NCBI RefSeq assembly: GCF_965137005.1
Contig: NZ_CBCRXM010000005.1
Span: 134,333-198,332, forward strand
From: Sphingomonas_O antarctica
GTDB lineage: Bacteria; Pseudomonadota; Alphaproteobacteria; Sphingomonadales; Sphingomonadaceae
Reading direction: 5' to 3'
Length of the DNA stretch: 64,000 nucleotides
The position numbers and the translations under genes are program-made. Position 1 is the stretch's first letter. Each line of letters starts with the position of its first letter. The notes beneath the pieces are model-generated. The model made no database searches. It was not told the origin of the DNA and saw only the letters and a program-made list of their open reading frames with translations. This document shows, one piece after another, positions 34,816 through 42,620 of the stretch.

Positions 34816-36158
34816 GCCATTCGACCTATTTCGAGGCGTTCGATGCCAAGGCGATGCTCACCGATTACCCGCTCGATCTGGTCGCGGCTTACGGGAAAAT
34901 GTCACGCGACGAACTGCGCGGCATTCAAGAGGCGCGCTTCACCCGGTTGATGGCGCGTGGGTGGGAAATCCCGTTTTACCGTCGGCTGTGGGGCGAAAAG
35001 GGCATCGAACCCGGCGATATCCGCGGCCTCGACGACATCGGCAAGCTGCCCGTGTACGACAAGACCGACCTGATGGCGTCGGTCAACGACCACCCGCCTT
35101 ATGGCGATTTCGATGGTCGCGGCGACAGTTCGGTGGTCTTCCATACCACCAGCGGCACGACGGGTCGCCCCCAGCCGCTGATGTTCGGACCCAAGGGCCG
35201 CGAGCTGACCAATTTGCTGGTCGGGCGGATGTACCGCTGGATGGGTCTGCGCCCCGACGATGTGGTACAGTCGGTTTACGGGCACGGCATGATCAATGGC
35301 GGCCATTACATCCGCGAAGCCGTGACGCATTTCACCAGTTCGCTATTCCTCAGCGCGGGCACCGGCATCGAAACGCGCAGCGCGGCGCAGGTGCGGTTGC
35401 TGACCGATTTCAACGTCAGCGTGATGGTCGGGTTTGTCGATTACATCAGGAAGCTGGCCGAGGTGGCCGGAGCCGAGGGCCTGGCCGAGCAAATCAAGCT
35501 GCGCATGATCATCGGCCATCTCGGCACCGAGGACCGTAAGGCGACCGAGGACGCATGGGGCGGGGCGAAGGCGTATGACTGGTACGGCGTCGGCGACACC
35601 GGCAGCATCGCGGGCGAAGGTCCGGAGCGCGACGGGCTGTATGTGTGGGAAGACGCGCAATATCTCGAATTGCTCGGCGTCGACGACGGCCAGCCGGTTG
35701 CCGCAGGCGGCACCGGCGACATGGTCGTCACTTGCCTTTTCAAGGATGATATCGCGCCGTGCATCCGCTTTAACACGCACGACATTACGCATGAACTGGG
35801 TGGACGGGGGGCGCTAGCATTCAAGCGCATCGCCGGGTTCAAGGGCCGCAGCGACAATATGGTCAAATTGCGCGGCATCAACCTGTTCCCCCACGCCATC
35901 GCCGCGCTGCTCGAGAACCGCGCCGACCTGACCGGCGAATATGTCTGTCACCTGCGCCGTGAGAGCGGACGTGACGAGATGGTGGTGACGATCGAGAGCC
36001 GCGGCGGGACCGACGTCGGTCAGTTGGCGGCGCTGCTGCGGCAGGGGCTGGGGGTCGAGGTTGGTGTCGCCCTGTGCGATCCCGGCGGGACGGCGGCGGC
36101 GACGCAGATCGACAGCCGGCAAAAGCCGATCCGGCTGGTGGACGAGCGGGCGCTGTGA
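34812..36158 (+). CDS. AMP-forming acyl-CoA ligase (PaaK-like)
   Basis: A 448-residue adenylate-forming enzyme of the phenylacetate-CoA ligase group. The ATP loop reads FHTTSGTTGRPQP (about residues 111-123). YDWYGVGDTG (adenine-site region) and KLRGINLFPHAI mark the mobile C-terminal domain. It would activate an aromatic or other carboxylic acid to its CoA ester. The ATG overlaps the previous stop, and operator copy 5 lies just upstream. With three CoA-transferases also present, the pathway evidently handles several acid-CoA conversions. Confidence 0.88.
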   Translation: MSHSTYFEAFDAKAMLTDYPLDLVAAYGKMSRDELRGIQEARFTRLMARGWEIPFYRRLWGEKGIEPGDIRGLDDIGKLPVYDKTDLMASVNDHPPYGDFDGRGDSSVVFHTTSGTTGRPQPLMFGPKGRELTNLLVGRMYRWMGLRPDDVVQSVYGHGMINGGHYIREAVTHFTSSLFLSAGTGIETRSAAQVRLLTDFNVSVMVGFVDYIRKLAEVAGAEGLAEQIKLRMIIGHLGTEDRKATEDAWGGAKAYDWYGVGDTGSIAGEGPERDGLYVWEDAQYLELLGVDDGQPVAAGGTGDMVVTCLFKDDIAPCIRFNTHDITHELGGRGALAFKRIAGFKGRSDNMVKLRGINLFPHAIAALLENRADLTGEYVCHLRRESGRDEMVVTIESRGGTDVGQLAALLRQGLGVEVGVALCDPGGTAAATQIDSRQKPIRLVDERAL

Positions 36159-37333
36159 TCGATTGGGGCGACCTCGAAACGCGCAACGCCCCGCTGAACG
36201 CCTTCGTCGATTGGGATGAAGCTGCCGCGTTCGGAGACGGTCCGCTGTCCGACCTGACTATCGGCGTCAAATCGAACATTATGGTCGCAGGCCTGCCGTG
36301 GACTGGCGGCATGGGGCTGTATCGCGATCGCATCGCCGCCCGCGACGCGGAGGTCGTGACAAGGCTACGCGCTGCAGGCGCAGCGATCCTCGGCAGTCTC
36401 AACATGCATGAGGCGGCGTTGGGCGCGACGACCGACAATGTCTTTTACGGCCGCACGCACAACCCGCACCGCATCGGCCACACGCCGGGCGGCAGTTCCG
36501 GCGGCAGCGGGGCGGCGATCCCGGCGGGGCTGTGCGACGTGGCGCTGGGCACCGATACGCTGGGCAGCGTGCGCATCCCGGCGGCGTATAACGGCGTTTA
36601 CGGGCTGAAGCCGACCAACGGTGCGATTTCGAACGACGGACTGGCAATGCTCGAGCCTCGCTTCGATTGTATCGGACCATTGGCGCGCGACCTGAATATT
36701 TTGGCGCGGGTTTGGGGGGTGATGAGCGAAGGAGCCGGACCCTTTGGAAACCGCCCCATGGTTCGGATGCTGCGGCTGGAGAACTACCCCGTCGACACCC
36801 AGCCCGCTGTCACGACGGCGCTGAACTGCGCGCTCGACGCCCTCCCCAAGACGGCCGCGATCACCCTCCTCGACGATCCCACCGCCATCCGCATGGCCGG
36901 CTTCGTCGCCGCCGGGCAATGGCTCGCGGCCGAATTGGGCGATTGGCGCGCGCTGCCTGCGACGGCGATTTCCGACGAACTTCGTTTCCTGCTCGACCTC
37001 ACGAGCAGGGCCGAACCGCGCGAGGATGTGCTGGCGCGCACGCGAGAGACGTTGCTCGCGGCGATCGGCGACGATGGCGTGCTGATCACGCCCACCGCGC
37101 CGCAAGCCGCGTTCGCGCACGGCACGCGTGCGCCATCCAACCAGGCGGATTTCACCTGCATCGCCAACATTGCCGGGCTACCGGCGCTCGCGATTCCTGC
37201 CGGGCGTGACGAAACCGGGCTGCCCGTTTCGATCCAGCTTGTCGGCCCTCCGCACAGCGAGCAATCATTGATCGACCTCGCCCGCACGCTCATCCCCGTG
37301 CTGGGTGGTGCGCAGTTACCCGAAGGAGCCTGA
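36155..37333 (+). CDS. Amidase-signature family enzyme
   Basis: A 392-residue amidase with the Ser-cisSer-Lys machinery: Lys39 in IGVKSNI, the cis-Ser in GGSSGGSG (residues 112-119) and nucleophile Ser138 in GTDTLGSVR. The start is GTG within the ligase stop. Such enzymes hydrolyse linear amides, including malonamate- and allophanate-type substrates. It is the third or fourth C-N hydrolase in the regulon, strengthening the case for a nitrogen-containing substrate. Confidence 0.9.
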   Translation: MIDWGDLETRNAPLNAFVDWDEAAAFGDGPLSDLTIGVKSNIMVAGLPWTGGMGLYRDRIAARDAEVVTRLRAAGAAILGSLNMHEAALGATTDNVFYGRTHNPHRIGHTPGGSSGGSGAAIPAGLCDVALGTDTLGSVRIPAAYNGVYGLKPTNGAISNDGLAMLEPRFDCIGPLARDLNILARVWGVMSEGAGPFGNRPMVRMLRLENYPVDTQPAVTTALNCALDALPKTAAITLLDDPTAIRMAGFVAAGQWLAAELGDWRALPATAISDELRFLLDLTSRAEPREDVLARTRETLLAAIGDDGVLITPTAPQAAFAHGTRAPSNQADFTCIANIAGLPALAIPAGRDETGLPVSIQLVGPPHSEQSLIDLARTLIPVLGGAQLPEGA

Positions 37334-37336
37334 GCC

Positions 37337-37642
37337 ATGCGTATCGTCGTGCTGTTCAACCTGAAATCCGGCCTCGATGCCGCCGTTTACGAAGCATGGG
37401 CGCGCGGCAGCGACATTCCCGGCGTCAACGCGCTCGGTTCGGTTGCGAAATTCACGGTGCACAAGGCGACAGGCCTGTTCGGGTCGGACGCCAAGCCGCC
37501 ATATGAGTATGTCGAAATCATCGACATTCACGGCATGGACCCGTTTGTCGCGGACGTCAGCGACCCGAAATTCCAGAAGGTCGCCGCGGCATTCGGCGAT
37601 TTCGCCGACAATCCGCAATTCATCTTGACCGAGGATCTGTGA
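37337..37642 (+). CDS. RedY/HapK-like small protein
   Basis: A 101-residue protein resembling the RedY-like HapK family, small dimeric alpha-beta barrel proteins (MRIVVLFNLKSGLDAAVYEAWARGSDIPGV region, then ILTEDL at the end). Homologues occur beside prodiginine biosynthesis genes, but their role there is unclear. The gene starts three bases after the amidase stop and shares its last base with the SDR start. It may bind or rearrange a reactive intermediate. Confidence 0.7.
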   Translation: MRIVVLFNLKSGLDAAVYEAWARGSDIPGVNALGSVAKFTVHKATGLFGSDAKPPYEYVEIIDIHGMDPFVADVSDPKFQKVAAAFGDFADNPQFILTEDL

Positions 37643-38442
37643 TGGCCGGCCGCTTTTCCGGCAAGACCATCGTCGTCACCGGCGCGGGGCGGGAAAAGGG
37701 CCTGGGCCCGGCGATCCTGCAGCGCTTTGCCGACGAAGGCGCGAATTGCGTAGTCAGCGATCAGCGTATCACGCCTCAGGCGCTCGACGTGGCGGAGGAA
37801 TTGCGCGGACGCGGGGCCGAGGTTGCGGAGATTGCGTGCAATGTGGCGCGAGTGGAGGAGTGTCGCGAGTTGATCGACCAGACGGTCGATCGGTTCGGCG
37901 GCGTCGATATTCTGGTCAACAATGCCGGCATCGGGTTCATGATGAAGCCGCTGCTGGAGGTCGATCCCGCCGATTGGGACGAGGTAATCGGCGTCAATCT
38001 GTCGGGCGCGTTCTATTGCACCCAGGCGGCCGCGAAGGTGATGGTCGCGGCGGGCAAAGGCGGGCGGATCATCAACATCGCATCGCAGGCCGCCAAGACC
38101 GGCTTTCCGCACATGGCCAGCTATGTGTCTTCGAAGCACGGCATGATCGGCCTGACGCGGACCAGCGCGATCGAGCTCGGCAAGCACGCCATCACCGTCA
38201 ACGCGATCTGCCCCAATCATGTCACCACCGGCCTGGGCAGCGACCAGAACGAGTATTTTTCCAAGCTCCTCGGCTTCGAAAGCGTTGCCGCCTACCTCGC
38301 CAACATGGCCGCGCGGAACCCGATGGGACGACCGGGGCTGGCAAGCGATACCGCCGCGACCTGCGCGTGGCTGGCTTCGGACGAGGCAAGCTACATTACC
38401 GGGGAGGCGATCAACGTTTCCGGCGGGGAGGAAATGCATTGA
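37642..38442 (+). CDS. Short-chain dehydrogenase/reductase
   Basis: A 266-residue classical SDR. The nucleotide-binding motif is TGAGREKGLG, stretched relative to TGxxxGIG. NNAG is in place and the catalytic residues are Ser148, Tyr161 and Lys165 (YVSSK). The C-terminal AINVSGGEEMH is typical. It would oxidise a hydroxy compound or reduce a ketone with NAD(P). GAGG precedes the ATG, and the last codons overlap the TTG start of the next gene. Confidence 0.9.
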   Translation: MAGRFSGKTIVVTGAGREKGLGPAILQRFADEGANCVVSDQRITPQALDVAEELRGRGAEVAEIACNVARVEECRELIDQTVDRFGGVDILVNNAGIGFMMKPLLEVDPADWDEVIGVNLSGAFYCTQAAAKVMVAAGKGGRIINIASQAAKTGFPHMASYVSSKHGMIGLTRTSAIELGKHAITVNAICPNHVTTGLGSDQNEYFSKLLGFESVAAYLANMAARNPMGRPGLASDTAATCAWLASDEASYITGEAINVSGGEEMH

Positions 38443-39290
38443 GGGGCGAGCGCATCGACTGGCCGAATGGCGCGAAGATCGCGCTGTCGATCGTCGTCAA
38501 TGTCGAGGAAGGCTCGGAAATGACCGTCGCGCGGGGCGACCGGGGGATGGAGCCGGTCGACGAGCTGGGCATCCATATCAAGTCGCCGATCCGCAACTAC
38601 GGCAATGAATCCAACTATCTCTATGGCATTAAGGCGGGCGCACCGCGCGTGGTGGCGTTGCTCGACAAGCATGATGTGCGCGCGAGCTGGACCGTTGCGG
38701 CAATGTCCCTCGAAAACCATCCCGAGATCGGTGCAGCGATCCGCGACCGCGGCGACGAGCCGGTGTCGCACGGCTATCGCTGGGTGCACCAGTTCAAGAT
38801 GGATGAGGCGGCCGAGCGCGACTTCATCGCCAAGGCGGTGACATCGATCGAGCGCACCACCGGCACACGGCCCTATGGCTGGCTGTCGCGTTACTTCCAC
38901 ACCGACAACACCCGCCGCCTGCTGATCGAGGCGGGGTTCGATTATCACATGGACGATTATTCGGGCGACGTGCCGTTCGTCGATGGGGCGACGGTGCCGG
39001 GCAAGCGCATCGCCATCGTACCGTATCAGCTCGATACCAATGACATGAAGATGTGGACCGACCCGGCCTATACTCCGGCCAATTGGCTGGATTATGCGCG
39101 GCGGGCGTTCGACTGGATCTATGCCGAAGGGGTGGCGGGCGATCCGAAGATGATGAGCTTGGGGCTGCATTTGCGCATCATCGGGCGGCCGGGGCGGATC
39201 TGGGCGCTGGACGAATTTCTGAAGCACGTCTGCAGACATGATGGCGTGTGGTTCGCGACGCGGCGCGAGATTGCGCAGGTGGTGCTGTGA
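38439..39290 (+). CDS. Polysaccharide deacetylase-like (PuuE/NodB family) hydrolase, copy 3
   Basis: A 283-residue homologue of the two earlier deacetylase-like proteins, but closer to PuuE allantoinase. It has ALSIVVNVEEGSE, ASWTVAAMSLENHPE, PVSHGYRWVHQF and GWLSRYFHTDNTRRLL. The TTG start overlaps the SDR stop (TTGA) with GGAGG seven bases upstream. The HGYRWVH motif retains the histidine positions that copies 1 and 2 have lost. A cyclic amide or ureide substrate is likely by family relation, not proven. Confidence 0.83.
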   Translation: MRGERIDWPNGAKIALSIVVNVEEGSEMTVARGDRGMEPVDELGIHIKSPIRNYGNESNYLYGIKAGAPRVVALLDKHDVRASWTVAAMSLENHPEIGAAIRDRGDEPVSHGYRWVHQFKMDEAAERDFIAKAVTSIERTTGTRPYGWLSRYFHTDNTRRLLIEAGFDYHMDDYSGDVPFVDGATVPGKRIAIVPYQLDTNDMKMWTDPAYTPANWLDYARRAFDWIYAEGVAGDPKMMSLGLHLRIIGRPGRIWALDEFLKHVCRHDGVWFATRREIAQVVL

Positions 39291-40036
39291 CGCTGCGGCT
39301 GGAAATCGACGGCGCGGTTGCCCGGCTGCTGATCGACCGACCGGAAAAGCGCAACGCGGTGACGCAGGCGATGTGGGACGCGTTTCCGGCGCTGATCGCC
39401 GAGGCGGTAGCGTCGCCCGCACGCGCGATCCTGCTCGCCTCCGCCACGCCCGGCATGTTCAGCGCAGGGGCGGACATCGGCGAATTTGCCGCGGGCGCAC
39501 GCGATCCCGATTGGCGCGCGGCCAATCAGGCGGCGATCAACCGGACGCAGCAGGATCTGGCGCGGGCCGATAAACCGACCGTCGCCTTCATCGACGGGGA
39601 TTGCGTGGGCGGTGGTTGCGGGCTGGCGCTGGCATGCGACCTGCGCGTGGCGACAGCGCGGGCGCGGTTCGGAATCACGCCCGCCAAGCTGGGGCTGGTC
39701 TATCCGCTGCACGACACCAAATTGCTGGTCGATCAGGTCGGCCCCGCCAAAGCCAAGCGGCTGCTCTACACGGGCGTACTGATCGGTGCCGAGGAAGCGC
39801 TGGCGATCGGATTGATCGACGCGATTGCCGCTAGCCCGGATGACCGCATCGCGCAGATCGTCGCCCAATCGGGCCATTCGCAGCGCCAAACCAAGGCGAT
39901 GGTCCGCCGCATCCTCGACGGACAGGCTGAAGACGATGACGCCACGCGCGCGATGTTCGCGGGGGCTTTTGACGGCGACGATTTCGCCGAAGGGGTGAGC
40001 GCGTTTCTTGAGAAGCGAAAGGCGCAGTTCCGATGA
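39287..40036 (+). CDS. Enoyl-CoA hydratase/isomerase family protein
   Basis: A 249-residue crotonase-fold protein. The oxyanion-hole segments are SAGADIGEF and DGDCVGGGCGLALACD. The usual second catalytic Glu region reads KLGLVYPLHDT, so the exact chemistry (hydration, isomerisation or C-C cleavage) is open. GTG start in the previous stop. It follows the CoA ligase in the same operon and should act on the ester made by that enzyme. Confidence 0.88.
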   Translation: MTLRLEIDGAVARLLIDRPEKRNAVTQAMWDAFPALIAEAVASPARAILLASATPGMFSAGADIGEFAAGARDPDWRAANQAAINRTQQDLARADKPTVAFIDGDCVGGGCGLALACDLRVATARARFGITPAKLGLVYPLHDTKLLVDQVGPAKAKRLLYTGVLIGAEEALAIGLIDAIAASPDDRIAQIVAQSGHSQRQTKAMVRRILDGQAEDDDATRAMFAGAFDGDDFAEGVSAFLEKRKAQFR

Positions 40037-40920
40037 ACCATGGCCAGATTATCGGCGCGCTGGCGACGGTGCCCGAGCTCGACCGGGCGATCGAGGATTA
40101 TTCCGGTGTGCTCGGCTTCGAGCTGGCCGAGCGCGGGCGGGTCGATGCCGCGCTCGCCCACAGCTGGGCTGCCCCGGGTGTCGCCGGCGCGCGTTATGCG
40201 GCGCTCCGCCCGCCTAGCGGCGCGCCGTCGACGATCCGGCTGGTCGAGCAGCCTGCCATGCCTGGCTATCGCCCGACCACGACCTTCGGCTGGAACGCGT
40301 TCGAGATCAGCGTGCACGACGTGTTCGGCTGGCCCGACAAGCTCACGGGGACGGGCTTCGAGATCGTGGGGCTCCCGCGCGAAATCCCGGGCCTGCCCTA
40401 TTTCGTGGCGATGCAGATGGTCGGGCGCGGCGGCGAGATGATCTATCTCAACGAAGTGCGGGAGGACACGCCGACCAGCGATCTGCCGCGCGCCGCATCC
40501 GCCGTCGACATGGTGTTCATCGTCATCCTCGGCACGGCGGACCGGGAAAGCACCGTCGCCTGGTATCGCGACCGCCTGAAGCTCGACGAAGGCGGCAGCT
40601 ACACGATCGAATATACCATGATCAACAAGGCGTTCGGGCTGCCCGACGGCACGCCATCGACGATCACCATGGCGCAGAAGGGCCGCATGCCGATTGCCGA
40701 GATCGACCAATATCCGCCCGCCGCTGCTGCACGCCCGGTGGCGGATGGAATGCTACCTCCGGGCAATGCGCTGGTGACGCTGGCGGTGGAGAGTCTGGAT
40801 GCGCTTGAGCTCGACTGGATTTCGCCGCCCGCCATCCGCAGCGGCAATCCCTATGATGGCAGGCGTACGGCGACCGTGCGCGGGCCGGCGGGGGAGCTGC
40901 TGGAATTGGTCGAGATTTAG
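40033..40920 (+). CDS. VOC-superfamily protein, two domains
   Basis: A 295-residue protein with two vicinal-oxygen-chelate modules (VPELDRAIEDYSGVLGFELAE at the N-terminus, ADRESTVAWYRDRL in the middle). The two-module layout resembles ring-cleaving extradiol dioxygenases and glyoxalase-like enzymes, but the His/Glu metal ligands could not be assigned with certainty. No signal peptide. It is the last gene of the rightward operon and overlaps the stop of the convergent oxidoreductase by four bases. Confidence 0.8.
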   Translation: MNHGQIIGALATVPELDRAIEDYSGVLGFELAERGRVDAALAHSWAAPGVAGARYAALRPPSGAPSTIRLVEQPAMPGYRPTTTFGWNAFEISVHDVFGWPDKLTGTGFEIVGLPREIPGLPYFVAMQMVGRGGEMIYLNEVREDTPTSDLPRAASAVDMVFIVILGTADRESTVAWYRDRLKLDEGGSYTIEYTMINKAFGLPDGTPSTITMAQKGRMPIAEIDQYPPAAAARPVADGMLPPGNALVTLAVESLDALELDWISPPAIRSGNPYDGRRTATVRGPAGELLELVEI

Positions 40921-41894
40921 ACGGTTAGCACCGTGCTGCCGGTCGTCTTGCGCCCTTCCAGATCGCGATGCGCCTGTGCCGCGTCTTCCAATGCGTACGT
41001 CTGGCCGATCGTCACCTTGATCGTGCCGCTGCCCAGCATATCCCACACGCGCGCAATTCCGGCGGCGCGCTCTTCGGGCGTGGTGTAATAATCGAACAGC
41101 GTCGGGCGGGTGTTGTAGAGACTCCCCTTCTGCGCGAGGATGCCGAGGTTGACCCCGCCGACCGGCGCATCGGCATTGCCGTAATTGACGATCAGCCCGC
41201 GCCGCCCAGTGCTGTCGAGCGACGCCTCCCACGTCGCCATGCCGACCCCGTCGAACGTCACGCGCACGCCGGCCCCGCCGGTCAATTCACGCACCTTCGG
41301 CGCGACCGGATCCTGCGTGTAGAGGATGACGTGATCCGCCCCCGCCGCGCGCGCCGCCGCAGCCTTGTCCTCGGTCGAAACCGTGCCGATGACGTTGGCC
41401 CCGGCATGTTTGAGCCACTGCACCAGCATCAGCCCGACGCCGCCCGCCGCGGCATGGACCAGACACCACCAGCCCGGCTGCACTTTGGCGCAGCGTTCGA
41501 CCAGAAACTCGGTCGTGCACGCCTTGAGCAGTCCCGCCGCCACCAGTTCGTCCAAAACACCGTCGGGAATGGCGAATAGCGACGCTGCGGCGACGTTGCG
41601 CGTTGTCGCATAAGCACCGAGCGCCGGGCCGAACGTCGCGACGCGTGTGCCGATTGCGAGGTCCACGCCATCGCCCACCGCCTCGACGACCCCCGCCGCC
41701 TCGAGTCCCAGCCCGCTCGGCAGCGGCAACGGATAAATTCCTTTGCGGTGATAGGTGTCGATGAAATTCAGCCCGACCGCAGCCGAACGAAAGCGCACCT
41801 CACCCGTCCCCGGCGCGGGCAGATCGGTATCAACAAATTCGATCACCTCGGGCCCGCCGGTCGCCGCAATCCGGGCTGTACGTGCACTCACCAT
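40917..41894 (-). CDS. Quinone oxidoreductase-like MDR-family protein
   Basis: A 325-residue medium-chain dehydrogenase/reductase of the zinc-free quinone oxidoreductase type: GLNFIDTYHRKGIYPLPLPSGLG at the N-terminus and the NADP-binding HAAAGGVGLMLVQWLK. It probably reduces an activated double bond or quinone with NADPH. AGGAGG precedes the ATG at 41894, which overlaps the YciI-like stop by seven bases. The leftward three-gene operon starts near operator copy 6. Confidence 0.88.
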   Translation of the reverse strand: MVSARTARIAATGGPEVIEFVDTDLPAPGTGEVRFRSAAVGLNFIDTYHRKGIYPLPLPSGLGLEAAGVVEAVGDGVDLAIGTRVATFGPALGAYATTRNVAAASLFAIPDGVLDELVAAGLLKACTTEFLVERCAKVQPGWWCLVHAAAGGVGLMLVQWLKHAGANVIGTVSTEDKAAAARAAGADHVILYTQDPVAPKVRELTGGAGVRVTFDGVGMATWEASLDSTGRRGLIVNYGNADAPVGGVNLGILAQKGSLYNTRPTLFDYYTTPEERAAGIARVWDMLGSGTIKVTIGQTYALEDAAQAHRDLEGRKTTGSTVLTV

Positions 41895-42193
41895 GTCTTG
41901 CCTCCTACCCAGTCGCCGATCACGGCACGAAACGGACGAATCTGGATGTTGGTCCACACGCCCGCACGATAATAGGGGTCGTTTTCCAATATAGTCCGCG
42001 CTTCCGCTTGGCTATCGACGCGCAACAGGATCAGCGAGCCGAGATCGGTGTCGCCGTCGCGCAGCGGCCCGCCGACGGCAATCCGGTCAACGATCGTCTC
42101 CGCATAAGCGAGATGCGCAGCCAGATGCTCGCGGCGCAGGTGCAGCGCATCGGCGGTGTCGTCGGACCAGATCGCCCACAGCGTCTCAGCCAT
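41888..42193 (-). CDS. YciI-like protein
   Basis: A 101-residue small dimeric alpha-beta barrel protein with the YciI pattern (RREHLAAHLAYAETIVDRIAVGGPL, ARTILENDPYYRAGVW). The conserved His and Asp pair of YciI-type proteins is present. It overlaps the DUF1330 gene by eight bases. Some relatives act as dehydrochlorinases or muconolactone isomerase-like enzymes; the role here is unknown. Confidence 0.82.
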   Translation of the reverse strand: MAETLWAIWSDDTADALHLRREHLAAHLAYAETIVDRIAVGGPLRDGDTDLGSLILLRVDSQAEARTILENDPYYRAGVWTNIQIRPFRAVIGDWVGGKTW

Positions 42194-42491
42194 TGATTTG
42201 CAGCGCCTCGATCAACAGCACCTGTACATCGGCGATGCCTGCGCGCATTGTCTTCGCCTCGGCATAGTCCCGCGAGTTCCAGAACGCCCGCGCCGCCGCT
42301 TTGTCGGGCCATTCGGAAATCACCATCGACGCGCCATCGCCAAAATCACCTTCTAGCAACTCTGCCCCCGGCGCACGCAGCACATAACGGCCGCGATATT
42401 TCTCCACCAGCTTTGCCGCCGCCGCGCCATAGCCGTGAATAAAGGCCTCGCGATCGGCAATCTTGGCCGTGACGATCATATAAGCGGGCAT
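42186..42491 (-). CDS. DUF1330-family protein
   Basis: A 101-residue DUF1330 protein (MPAYMIVTAKIADREAF, EWPDKAAARAFWNSRDYAEAK). It has the same small barrel fold as YciI and HapK. It is the first gene of the leftward operon and shares the upstream region with the second TonB receptor. Function unknown. Confidence 0.85.
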   Translation of the reverse strand: MPAYMIVTAKIADREAFIHGYGAAAAKLVEKYRGRYVLRAPGAELLEGDFGDGASMVISEWPDKAAARAFWNSRDYAEAKTMRAGIADVQVLLIEALQING

Positions 42492-42550
42492 CGGCGGTCC
42501 TCGAGATTGTTACATTGCCGCAACACTTACCGCGCTTCGTTCAGGGTGCA

Positions 42551-42574
42551 AATAATTTGTCTGGACAAATTATT
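42551..42574. promoter_or_regulatory. Operator copy 6, extended palindrome
   Basis: A 24-base inverted repeat whose arms are AATAATTTGTC and GACAAATTATT around a central TG. The only asymmetry is that central pair. It lies 47 bases before the second TonB receptor gene and 60 bases before the divergent DUF1330 gene. Confidence 0.85.
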
Positions 42575-42620
42575 TTCCGGCTTCAAATTATAGGCAAGGG
42601 ATAGGGATGGGGACAAAGCT

